This document shows, one piece after another, positions 16,824-24,273 of a DNA stretch of 64,000 bases. The stretch's first letter is position 1. Each line of letters starts with the position of its first letter. The notes beneath the pieces are model-generated. The model was given only the letters and a program-made list of their open reading frames with translations, was not told the DNA's origin and did no database searches. The stretch is from GCA-2683825 sp965662355 (GTDB lineage: Bacteria > Planctomycetota > UBA1135 > GCA-002686595). The stretch covers positions 62,001 through 126,000 of the forward strand of contig CBFIHP010000013.1 in assembly GCA_965662355.1 (NCBI GenBank), in the 5' to 3' direction. A program made the position numbers and the translations under genes.

Positions 16824-18194
16824 ATGCGCTTGCGCCGTCATGCCCGCCAGGAAGAAGCACCCGTTCGCTCAGGGGGCGTGTTTTCGCGCTCAGATCGGGT
16901 CCGCCGGGCAGCCTGGCGAGGCATCGCCCCGTGGCTCGTCGGCCTCTTGTGCCTGGCGAGTTGCGGCAAGCCCGCTCCCCCGCCCCACCCGCTCCCGGCC
17001 GACACCCCCGAGGCTCGGCGTGAACAGGATCTCGACTACCTGGTGGCTATCATCGAGGCCATCCACCCCGACCCATTCCTGCGCATGGCCGAGGCCGACT
17101 TCCGGGCGCAGGTCGAGCAGCTCCGGCTGGCGATCTCCGAAGCGGACGAGGCCTCCTTTCAACTGGGATTGCTGCGCCTGCTGGCCTCGCTGCAAGACGC
17201 CCACTGCGGAACGTCTGCCTTCGAGACCTCGGCGTATCCCATTGCCTTGCCGGCCCTCGCCGAAGCCTTCGACGAGGGCTACTTCCTCAGTGGCTGTACC
17301 CCGGACCATCTTGATCTGCTCGGCGCGCGCATCCTCTCCATCGACGGGCATGACTACGAATCCCTGGTGGAGCGCTGCGCCGAGTTGATCCCGGCCGCCA
17401 ATCCCCACCGAGTCAGCTCACGGGCGCCCCGACTGCTCATGTCCCCGCGAATCCTGCACGCCCTTGGCCTGAGCGAGCACGCGGATCGCTACACGGCCGA
17501 GTTCGAGCTGCCTGACGGCAAGAGGCTCTTCCGGGAGTTCACCGCCGGGGAACGCGACTTCAACTCCGGTCACCACATCTTGACGGATGTGCAGGATCTC
17601 TCCCCGACGATTCACCCGCAGCCTCACGAAAGCGGGGCGCCGTACTGGTGGGAGCATCAACCCGACGAGGCCTTGATCTACCTCCAGTACAACGCGGTCC
17701 AGACCCACGACGAGTACCCGTTCGACGAGATGGTCGAGGAACTCCTCGCCAGGATCGAACGTGACGACGTCGAGACCCTCGTGGTCGACGTCCGCTACAA
17801 CGGGGGAGGCAACAACGGCCTCATCGATCCGCTCGACGACGGGCTGTCCGCACTGAGGCGCCGTGGAAAACTGGACCACCTGTACGTCCTGACGGGATCA
17901 CAGACCTTCTCCTCGGGGGTCGATGTCGCCGTCCGGCTGCAGGAGAACGCCGGGGCCGAGGTGGTCGGCACGGCAACCGGCGGCATGCCCAACTCCTTCG
18001 GCAACGCGGTGGACTTCAACCTGCCCAACTCCGACTTCGAGGCCTGGTGCTCCAGCGGGTACTTCCGTCTGCTGGAGGGCGAACCGCCGACGCTCGAACC
18101 GGACGTGGATGTCGGTCGGCCGTGGGCCGACTACGGCGTCGGCCGCGACACGGCCATGGAGTGGGTGCGTTCGCAGGGAACGCAGGCCCGCTAA
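16824..18194 (+). CDS. S41-like serine peptidase lipoprotein
   Basis: 456 aa from the ATG at 16824. The frame extends up to 16710, but that part overlaps a dispersed repeat, so I prefer a later start; 16776 is also possible. A lipobox follows a hydrophobic stretch (GLLCLASCGKP), suggesting an outer-membrane or periplasmic lipoprotein. The C-terminal half matches the tail-specific protease (S41) catalytic domain: LVVDVRYNGGGNN and LTGSQTFSSGVDVAVRLQEN, with the catalytic Ser in TFSSG. The usual general-base Lys is not obvious at its normal spacing (VDVAVRLQ), so it may belong to the Ser/His subgroup or be inactive. The PDZ domain is absent or degenerate. No operon partner. Confidence 0.8.
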   Translation: MRLRRHARQEEAPVRSGGVFSRSDRVRRAAWRGIAPWLVGLLCLASCGKPAPPPHPLPADTPEARREQDLDYLVAIIEAIHPDPFLRMAEADFRAQVEQLRLAISEADEASFQLGLLRLLASLQDAHCGTSAFETSAYPIALPALAEAFDEGYFLSGCTPDHLDLLGARILSIDGHDYESLVERCAELIPAANPHRVSSRAPRLLMSPRILHALGLSEHADRYTAEFELPDGKRLFREFTAGERDFNSGHHILTDVQDLSPTIHPQPHESGAPYWWEHQPDEALIYLQYNAVQTHDEYPFDEMVEELLARIERDDVETLVVDVRYNGGGNNGLIDPLDDGLSALRRRGKLDHLYVLTGSQTFSSGVDVAVRLQENAGAEVVGTATGGMPNSFGNAVDFNLPNSDFEAWCSSGYFRLLEGEPPTLEPDVDVGRPWADYGVGRDTAMEWVRSQGTQAR

Positions 18195-18222
18195 CCCCGA
18201 GCTGCGAGGTGACGGCCGCGCT

Positions 18223-19104
18223 TCAACCGCCGCCGGGATCCGTAGGAGCCCGGAACGTGTCTTCGTTCGGTTTGGGATGGCCGTGGGCGGCTTCAGGGTA
18301 AGTCGTGGCGCTTGACCAGCTGCACCAGAGGCCGATGCTACCGAGCAGCGCCAGGTCAGCGAAAAGCAACGGTGCGAACAACGGGGCAGTGTGGATCGCA
18401 TTGCTCAACAACGACTCGCTTGGGCCCGCGAGAATCGCACGCGCGTGCAATCCGGCGCCGAGCAGACCGACGACCAGCTGGGCTCCCATCATCCAGAAGC
18501 ATGCCCGCAGGTAGGGCCGCTCGCGGTGTGCCCATGTCGCCGCGAGCAGGAACGCAAATCCGAAGGCGGCGCCCAGCACGGCCAGCCACTCGGACGCGTG
18601 GAAGAATCCGTTCTGGGCGTGATCGGCCAGGGCGAGACCGAAGTTGCCCGCGAACCCGCCGGCTGCGAGGAACGTTACCCACTGACCGTAGTCTGGTGTC
18701 TCAGGCGCCTCGGTGCGGTTGAGAAGCAGCAGAAAACCAAGGCCCGCGTAGGAAAGCGGTGCGGCAAAGGGCGCCGTGTACACAAGATTGTGAAGTGTCT
18801 GCTCCACGAAGAAGGTGCCGTGCAGATGCCACATCAGGCCGCTGATTCCGACCACCAGACTCACCAGACCAGCGAGCCATCCAAGCCGCCGGGCAACTCC
18901 AGAGGATGGATCCCCGGACACGAGCCCCGGCAACAGCAGGACTGGCGCCACGATGGAGAATGCGAACGGGATCCACTCCGCTCGATGCGCAAACCCGTTC
19001 ATGGAGTGCGCGAACCAGATATCGATCGCGAGAAAGCCGAGGTTGCCAGCGGCGAAGGCCTCGACCACCCAGCGGCGCAGTTCAGGGCTATTTCTTAGCT
19101 GCAC
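18223..19104 (-). CDS. 8-TM integral membrane protein, internally duplicated, cytochrome partner
   Basis: 293 aa with eight hydrophobic segments. The two halves are repeats: FAHSMNGFAHRAEWIPF (about residue 31) parallels LADHAQNGFFHASEWLAV (about 160), and LHNLVYTAPFAAPLSYAG parallels LSNAIHTAPLFAPLLFAD. Paired His residues at equivalent places in each half could bind heme or quinone; that is inference. The start overlaps the octaheme cytochrome stop by 17 nt, so the two are co-translated. A membrane electron-transfer or anchoring partner for the cytochrome is the simplest reading. I do not recognise a named family. The tail after about residue 265 is hydrophilic. Confidence 0.75.
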   Translation of the reverse strand: MQLRNSPELRRWVVEAFAAGNLGFLAIDIWFAHSMNGFAHRAEWIPFAFSIVAPVLLLPGLVSGDPSSGVARRLGWLAGLVSLVVGISGLMWHLHGTFFVEQTLHNLVYTAPFAAPLSYAGLGFLLLLNRTEAPETPDYGQWVTFLAAGGFAGNFGLALADHAQNGFFHASEWLAVLGAAFGFAFLLAATWAHRERPYLRACFWMMGAQLVVGLLGAGLHARAILAGPSESLLSNAIHTAPLFAPLLFADLALLGSIGLWCSWSSATTYPEAAHGHPKPNEDTFRAPTDPGGG

Positions 19105-20317
19105 GGAGTTCTGCGATCGCCTTCTTGATCTTCACCTGATAGTGCAGCAGCTCGTAGTTTCCGTGCCACTGCACGAAGTCGGCACCGCCCATGAAGGCGC
19201 CGTGCTTGGTCGTACGGCCGTAGTAGTGCCAGATGTCGAACTCGAGGAACTCCAGCTCTTCGTCAAAGGGGGTGGCTGTCAAGAGCCCCTCGGCGCGCGC
19301 CTCACTGATGAGATCGAGGGCCTCCTCGACCTTGGAATTGGTCTCCAGTACGACGGCCTCGGCTTCGTCATAGAATCGCGTCACGGTCCCGGAGGTGTGG
19401 CACTGGAGGCAGGTGGCTTGCATGGCGTCCTGCCCCTGTTGATAGCCGGATCGCTTCTCGGAAACAGCGGCGTAGAGCAGCCATGACAGCCGCTCGGTCG
19501 TGTCGTGTGTCACGCCCTGGCCGTTGAGGCCGCTGAGGTGGCAAGTGGCACACGTCGGCACGGGCATGTCCGTGGTGCTCAAGGTCTTCGGATCGGCGGA
19601 CAGGTCCATGTGCTGGCGCTGGTCGTTGAAGAGCACGCCGTGCTTGGACTCGTGGTAGATTTCGAGCTGCGAATGATCCGGACCCATGTGGCACTGGCCG
19701 CAGGTCTCGGGTAGGCGTGCGAGCTGGACGGAAGCGTTGTGGCGAGCGTGACATTCGGTACAGCGCCCAATGGATCCATCGGCGTTGGGTGCACCGATCC
19801 GGTGGCACTGGTAACAGCCGACCTCGATCGCAGCCTTCCCTTCACGCAAGGCGAGCGCGTTGGCCGGGCGCTCCACCATGCCGGGATGGTAACGCTCGGC
19901 AGCGGCGATTTGCTCTGGCGTGAACCCAGCGGAGCCGGTCAAGGCCGCCATGGCCGGGGCGGCATGTCGACTCCGCAAGAACTGCTCGTACTCCGCCGGG
20001 TGGCAGGCCGCGCAGTTCTTGGATGTAAGGCTCGTCGAGATCGTGAAGCCGTTGTGGTCCATCGACTCCTGGCCGGCGGCGGGCTGGTGGCAATCGAGGC
20101 AACTCACATTCCGGGCGGCATGCCGGCTCATCTCGTACTCATGCACGATGGCCGACGCAGTGTTGCGGTGGCAGGCAGCACACTTGCCCGTGGCCACGAC
20201 GTGTGCTGCAGTCGGCTGATCCGTCTGGACCGCAGGGCGTTTCGAATTGATGATCAGCGCCGCCGCGATGAGGGCCGTGGCCATCAGGACGGCCACGAAA
20301 ACGGTCTGAAGTCGCAT
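19088..20317 (-). CDS. Octaheme c-type cytochrome, hydroxylamine oxidoreductase family
   Basis: 409 aa from the ATG at 20317 with an N-terminal signal or anchor (MRLQTVFVAVLMATALIAAA). Eight CxxCH motifs: CAACH, CLDCH, CAACH, CYQCH, CTECH, CGQCH, CATCH, CLQCH. The C-terminal WHYYGRTTKHGAFMGGADFV, then QWHGNYELL, resembles the end region of HAO-like multiheme cytochromes. These oxidise hydroxylamine or hydrazine, or reduce nitrite and hydroxylamine, in the periplasm. Tyr residues are present near the end, but I cannot tell which, if any, equals the Tyr that cross-links heme P460, so direction of catalysis is undecided. The next gene is an 8-TM partner. Confidence 0.88.
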   Translation of the reverse strand: MRLQTVFVAVLMATALIAAALIINSKRPAVQTDQPTAAHVVATGKCAACHRNTASAIVHEYEMSRHAARNVSCLDCHQPAAGQESMDHNGFTISTSLTSKNCAACHPAEYEQFLRSRHAAPAMAALTGSAGFTPEQIAAAERYHPGMVERPANALALREGKAAIEVGCYQCHRIGAPNADGSIGRCTECHARHNASVQLARLPETCGQCHMGPDHSQLEIYHESKHGVLFNDQRQHMDLSADPKTLSTTDMPVPTCATCHLSGLNGQGVTHDTTERLSWLLYAAVSEKRSGYQQGQDAMQATCLQCHTSGTVTRFYDEAEAVVLETNSKVEEALDLISEARAEGLLTATPFDEELEFLEFDIWHYYGRTTKHGAFMGGADFVQWHGNYELLHYQVKIKKAIAELRAAKK

Positions 20318-20387
20318 GGCCGTATGGTAGTGATGAGCACGAAGCACCGCAAAGCAGCCTCGCCAGTCGCGTGCTACAGCCGCGGTG

Positions 20388-20488
20388 TTGTTGCACGGTT
20401 CAAAATGAAGTTACCGGTACGGAGTTACCGGTACGGAGCCAGGCACCGAGCCGACGGGTTGGTGGGGCGTTCTCGCCTCTATGAGAAG
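20388..20488 (+). repeat. IS5-type end joined to REP-like repeat, copy 2
   Basis: GTGTTGTTGCACGGTTCAAAA matches the IS5-type end at 62064; it is followed by TTACCGGTACGGAG twice in tandem (20411-20438), and then the REP-like unit GGAGCCAGGCACCGAGCC with GACGGGTTGGTGGGGCGTT. No coding sequence. It marks a deletion junction or solo ends. Confidence 0.6.
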
Positions 20489-20635
20489 GCACGAACAGCA
20501 CCTGAGAGGAATCATTGCAGCGCCAACAAAAGCGCTTCCCCAGCAAGACATCAAGCTATTGCCAGACGAAGAGCCGTGCCAGCAGGGTTCCCACTGGCTC
20601 CTCTCCACGACCAGCCAGAATCCCCGAGATTCCGC

Positions 20636-20690
20636 TCCCCCCTCCAGGTCTCGATTGCGCTAGAGGGACAAGTCGGCCATGACGGTCGCC
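20636..20690 (+). promoter_or_regulatory. Conserved structured leader, copy 1
   Basis: Upstream of the 41-aa ORF. CCCTC (20640-20644) can pair with GAGGG (20663-20667), and CGGCC (20674-20678) with GGTCG (20684-20688) around a 5-nt loop. The core ATTGCGCTAGAGGG and CAAGTCGGCC recurs at 20971-21030 with the stems kept and the second loop changed. It could be a cis-regulatory RNA or a duplicated promoter; it does not match any riboswitch I know. Confidence 0.5.
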
Positions 20691-20713
20691 ACCAACGAAC
20701 ACGGAGAACGAGC

Positions 20714-20839
20714 ATGAAGAACACCCTCACGACCTTGAAGCGCACCTCCCTGGCCACCGCGGCCTGGCTCGCCGTCACCCTGCTCCTCGCCGCCCCCGTG
20801 GCCCAGACCTACGTGGAGATGAGCCGTGGCCTGCTCTAG
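20714..20839 (+). CDS. Small secreted or membrane peptide, 41 aa
   Basis: Short ORF with GGAGA 7 nt before the ATG. It begins MKNTLTTLKRTSLATAAWLA and continues as a hydrophobic segment (VTLLLAAPVAQ) to the end EMSRGLL. The basic N-terminus plus hydrophobic core looks like a signal peptide or a single TM helix. It lies between a conserved leader and an intrinsic terminator, so it is its own transcription unit. Its leader is shared with the double-glycine peptide gene downstream, implying common control. No homologue recognised. Confidence 0.5.
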   Translation: MKNTLTTLKRTSLATAAWLAVTLLLAAPVAQTYVEMSRGLL

Positions 20840-20897
20840 GGGCTCGAGATCCAGGAGACCGCCACTGCGGCTACGACAAGCAGAGACACGACCTTGA

Positions 20898-20927
20898 GAA
20901 GGCGATCCGAGTGGGTCGCCTTCTTTC
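20898..20927 (+). terminator. Intrinsic terminator after 41-aa ORF
   Basis: GAAGGCGA and TCGCCTTC form an 8-bp perfect stem with a 10-nt loop, followed by TTTC. It is positioned 59 nt after the stop codon. Confidence 0.75.
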
Positions 20928-20970
20928 GTGATGCGGGGCAGGAAAACGGCGTGCGGAAAACATCGAGAAA

Positions 20971-21030
20971 CCCCTCCCCCCTATCGAGCCCGATTGCGCT
21001 AGAGGGGCAAGTCGGCCGTGGTGGTCGGCG
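20971..21030 (+). promoter_or_regulatory. Conserved structured leader, copy 2
   Basis: Second copy of the element at 20636. CCCCTC (20971-20976) pairs with GAGGGG (21002-21007), and CGGCC (21013-21017) with GGTCG (21023-21027). The stem sequences are conserved; spacer and loop differ. It ends 24 nt before the double-glycine peptide gene. Confidence 0.5.
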
Positions 21031-21053
21031 CAACCACCAAAAGGAAACACGAA

Positions 21054-21158
21054 ATGCAGCACGAACAAGACGATCGCGAACTCACGGACGAGGAACTGGA
21101 CCAGGTCGCCGGAGGGTTCGCCATTCGGCGGAACACTAGGTTCCGCCGGGAGACCTAA
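21054..21158 (+). CDS. Double-glycine leader peptide, 34 aa (bacteriocin/RiPP-like)
   Basis: ATG with AAGGAA about 8 nt upstream. The N-terminal part MQHEQDDRELTDEELDQVAGG is a classic double-glycine leader: acidic, with the ELTDEELDQVAGG block cleaved after GG by C39 peptidase-type exporters. The remaining 13 residues, FAIRRNTRFRRET, are strongly basic. It resembles bacteriocin or peptide-pheromone precursors. No exporter, peptidase or modifying enzyme is encoded next to it; the only YcaO in the window is 15 kb away. A structured leader precedes it and a terminator follows. Confidence 0.65.
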   Translation: MQHEQDDRELTDEELDQVAGGFAIRRNTRFRRET

Positions 21159-21171
21159 AACACCGACGCAA

Positions 21172-21220
21172 CATGAATCAGCTTGACGAGGGTCGCGGCA
21201 CCACCACCGCGGCCCTCTTT
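21172..21220 (+). terminator. 19-bp repeat copy 2 plus intrinsic terminator
   Basis: CATGAATCAGCTTGACGAG (21172-21190) is identical to 9813-9831. It runs into a GC-rich hairpin from 21188, GAGGGTCGCGG with CCGCGGCCCTC, followed by TTT. It ends the double-glycine peptide unit and faces the convergent gene at 21223. Confidence 0.7.
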
Positions 21221-21222
21221 CG

Positions 21223-21771
21223 TTAGATGAGAGGTCGAGGCCCGACTCGACGACTGACCGGCGCTAGGTCGAGGACGAGAGCAGGATCCCGGCGAGGGGA
21301 GCGCGAGAAGCCCCGAGCTACCAGCGAGCCGTACGAGCCCCCGGAGCTTCTCGACACGGCGCCCAGGTCCGTCGTCTTCGCACGGGTCGCGGTCCAGGTT
21401 CCCGGCAAGACTCCCGGCCCGAACCAGGTCCCGTTCTCGAGGCGTTTGCCGTCCTCGGATAGCGTGGCCTTGTATTGGGCGTGGATGATGTTGCCCTTGG
21501 GGTCGATGATCTTCGCGCCCCAGATCCTGAGCACCTGTGTTTTATCGTCGAAGCTGTAGGTGAAGGGCTCGCGGCCGCTGTTGGCGCCGTCGGCGGACTT
21601 CCAATCGAAGTAGCCCACATTGGATTCCTCGAGGAAGACCAGCTGGGCAGTCCAGGCGATGCTATCCATTCCCTTGACCTGCCAGGCGTTGATCTGGGTG
21701 GACGGCGAGGCCGCCAGGGAAAGGGAGCTGAGAACAAGAAGCGCGAGCAGGGTCCAGGTCTTGGCGAACAT
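21223..21771 (-). CDS. Secreted hypothetical protein
   Basis: 182 aa with signal peptide MFAKTWTLLALLVLSSLSLA. The mature part begins ASPSTQINAWQVKGMDSIAW and has lipocalin- or TIGR-like beta features: YSFDDKTQVLRIWGAKIIDP and ATLSEDGKRLENGTWFGPG, a pattern often seen in small envelope proteins that measure a modified background of a polymer. I do not recognise a named family. The last 40 residues are rich in Ser, Arg and Gly and may be a read-through beyond the domain. Monocistronic. Confidence 0.65.
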   Translation of the reverse strand: MFAKTWTLLALLVLSSLSLAASPSTQINAWQVKGMDSIAWTAQLVFLEESNVGYFDWKSADGANSGREPFTYSFDDKTQVLRIWGAKIIDPKGNIIHAQYKATLSEDGKRLENGTWFGPGVLPGTWTATRAKTTDLGAVSRSSGGSYGSLVARGFSRSPRRDPALVLDLAPVSRRVGPRPLI

Positions 21772-22083
21772 GTCTGGTTCCGCGGTTCGGGGCGGGCGAA
21801 TGCGTACAGAAAGTGAACGGGCGTCGGGGACGACGGCTCCTCAGGGCTCAGTCGAACGAAGCGAACATACCGTCCAGTCTTGAGCAACGCCTAGGTCGCA
21901 AACTGGGAATCGCGGTTCCGGGCTCCCAGCTCTCGCTCGGCACATGGCATTCCTGCAGCAACGCCCTGGATCAGAGGAATTAGGGCAGAATCCGGCATTC
22001 CGCAGAACCAGCAAGCAGGAGCCGGGTTTGACCCCGGAGCCGGGTCGTTCCCCCCCATGTCCCGCTGTACAGGATCACGAAGA

Positions 22084-23487
22084 ATGAAATCTGCAAGCGG
22101 CTCGACCATCGGGCGAGCCTTGATCGGCCTGCTCTCGCTCTCCCTGGCGTCGGCCTTCCTGCCGAACCCGACACCTCTCCCCACCTCGGCCCAGGTCGGA
22201 GAGCCCTGGGAAGGCCTGACGCTCTTCCATCCCATCACCGACACGACGACCTACCTGATCGACAACTCCGGAGCTGTGGTCCACACCTGGCTCGGTAGCA
22301 ACCCACCCGGCAGCTCGGTGTATCTCCTGGAGGACCAGACCTTGCTGCGCTCAATCCGCGGCCAGGGACCTGGTGGAGCTTCCGGCATTCAGCTCGTCGC
22401 CTGGGACGGCAGCCTCGAATGGAACTTCACCTATTCGAACGCAGACCACAATCGTCACCATGACGTGGAGATGCTGCCTAACGGCAACATCCTGACGATC
22501 GCCTACCAGTTCAAGACCATCGCCGAGGCGGAGCAGGCGGGACGGAATCCCGCGTTCCTCAGCGGAAACGTCTTCTCGCCCGATTCGATCATCGAGATAC
22601 AACCCGACGGGCCGACCGGCGGCACGATCGTGTGGGAATGGCACGTCTGGGATCACCTCGTACAGGACTTCGACCCCGCACGCGACAACTACGGCGTCGT
22701 CGCGGATCATCCGGAGCTTCTGGACGTCAACTACCCACCCATGGTCGCGCAGAATGGCGATTGGAACCACGCGAACGGACTGGACTACAACGCCGCGCTG
22801 GATCAGATCGTCCTCAGCGCCCATCACCAGAACGAGATCTGGATCATCGACCACAGCACGACGACGGCGGAAGCGGCGGGTCACACGGGGGGTCTGAGAG
22901 GCCGCGGCGGTGACTTCCTTTATCGCTGGGGCAACCCCGCCGCCTACGACGCGGGTACGGCCGCAGACCAGAGGCTATTCGGCCAGCACAATCCGCAATG
23001 GATCGCCGCCGGCTCGCCGGGTGCAGGCAACCTGCTCGTCTTCAACAACGGCAACGGTCGCCCTGCGGGTGATATCAGCAGCGTAGATGAGCTCGTGCCC
23101 CCGATGGACGGATCGGGGAATTACCCCCTGGCCCCCGGCTCCGCCTATGGACCCGCGAGCCCCGCGTGGTCCTACCAGGCGAGCGTGCCGACGAGCTTCT
23201 ACTCCGCGATCATCTCCGGGGCGCAGCGACTCCCCAACGGCAACACCCTGATCTGTAGCGGAACCCAGGAGTGGTTCTTCGAGGTGACGGCAGACATGGA
23301 CATCGTCTGGGAGTACTTCAATCCGTATGGAGGCAGCAACAACCGCTGCTTCCGTGCGGAGCGCTACCAGGACCCGCTGCTGGCCGTCCCGACCCTCCCC
23401 GAGTGGGGCCTGATCTCGGTGACACTCCTGCTGTCGGCGCTGGGCACGATCATGCTGAGGCGTGTGAACGTCCGCTGCGATCCTTAG
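22084..23487 (+). CDS. Secreted ASST-like (arylsulfotransferase-type) protein with IPTL-CTERM
   Basis: 467 aa from the ATG at 22084, giving signal peptide sequence ALIGLLSLSLASAF. The middle is a beta-propeller of the aryl-sulfotransferase type: YLIDNSGAVVHTWLG, HDVEMLPNGNILTIAY, EWHVWDHLVQDFDP and NHANGLDYNAALDQIVLSAH, the last two carrying the conserved His residues. The C-terminus VPTLPEWGLISVTLLLSALG, then TIMLRR, is an IPTL-CTERM sorting signal: motif, TM helix, basic end. It is thus probably exported and anchored or processed by an exosortase-type system. The enzymatic role is uncertain because many such proteins lack shown activity. Confidence 0.85.
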   Translation: MKSASGSTIGRALIGLLSLSLASAFLPNPTPLPTSAQVGEPWEGLTLFHPITDTTTYLIDNSGAVVHTWLGSNPPGSSVYLLEDQTLLRSIRGQGPGGASGIQLVAWDGSLEWNFTYSNADHNRHHDVEMLPNGNILTIAYQFKTIAEAEQAGRNPAFLSGNVFSPDSIIEIQPDGPTGGTIVWEWHVWDHLVQDFDPARDNYGVVADHPELLDVNYPPMVAQNGDWNHANGLDYNAALDQIVLSAHHQNEIWIIDHSTTTAEAAGHTGGLRGRGGDFLYRWGNPAAYDAGTAADQRLFGQHNPQWIAAGSPGAGNLLVFNNGNGRPAGDISSVDELVPPMDGSGNYPLAPGSAYGPASPAWSYQASVPTSFYSAIISGAQRLPNGNTLICSGTQEWFFEVTADMDIVWEYFNPYGGSNNRCFRAERYQDPLLAVPTLPEWGLISVTLLLSALGTIMLRRVNVRCDP

Positions 23488-23569
23488 CAGCTTGCCCGAA
23501 CGGTGCAGAAACTCAGCCGAAGCCTGACTCACGGCGTCACATAGCCTTGAAGCAGGCAGGCCTCTGGCT

Positions 23570-24184
23570 TCAGTCTCCGATGACGAAGGCCAACCCGTTG
23601 CTGAGCTGCGCAGCAGGGAGTCCGGCGCACACGCCCTGGGCGTAGAGCACGAAGTCGATCAGGCTGGGATCGAGGGGAACGGCGATGGAGAAGTTCTGCG
23701 TGTCGCTCACATGGAGGGCAACGCGTGCGAAAACCTGGTTGCCGTTGAACGGATCCAGCAGGAGTTCGCCCTGGGCGAGATGCAGGCCTTCGATGGGGGT
23801 GTCCCACCCGAGCAAGATCGCCAGGCCCGGGGCCTGGGCCGAGCAGTCGAGGCTCGCATCAAAGGGCGCTCCGATGACGGGTGCTTGGGGACTCGAAAGT
23901 GTCAGAGGATTCGTCCCCACACCATTCCGAACGGGTGTCGGGCTGATACCGACGATCCAAACCGCTCCGGCGTTCAACGCGCCCTCGTTCGTCGTGGGCG
24001 CGCCGACGATGACCTCGGGGGCGCCATCGCCATCGAGATCTCCTAGATGTGCCATCTCGAAACCGAAGGCGTCGTCCGGCAACGCAACCAGGTTGTGTGG
24101 CAACGCCCCGGAGCTCGGCCCCAGATCCAGGCGCGTGGACTCGGTGCCTTGGGAGAGCACGGACGCGGGGTTCGGGACCTCCAC
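23570..24184 (-). pseudogene. FG-GAP-repeat surface protein, 5'-truncated
   Basis: About 204 recognisable residues with no signal peptide or good start. One FG-GAP unit is clear (FGFEMAHLGDLDGDGAPEVI followed by VGAPTTNEGALNAGAVWIV), a calcium-binding beta-propeller blade of which six or seven are usual. It is followed by a C-terminal beta domain (GVGTNPLTLSSPQAPVIGAP to LSNGLAFVIGD) like the tail of the protease at 8.1 kb. The N-terminal blades and signal peptide are missing, and the frame upstream runs into the neighbouring gene. Most likely a decayed remnant. Confidence 0.7.
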
Positions 24185-24273
24185 CTGGCCACGCCGCGAC
24201 GGAGATCGCGCGTAGCACTCCTGCACGCGTGATCTTGCCCTAGCCTCTGGGCAGAGGCAGGCTTGGCTGACTG

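Noticed and set aside
19088..20317. Calling the octaheme protein a true hydroxylamine oxidoreductase
   Set aside because: The cross-linking Tyr cannot be placed from sequence alone, and reductive family members look alike, so only family membership is claimed.
20636..20690. Known riboswitch (c-di-GMP, preQ1, SAM) in the leader
   Set aside because: The conserved core does not match the consensus of these classes as I know them; only two simple stems are visible.
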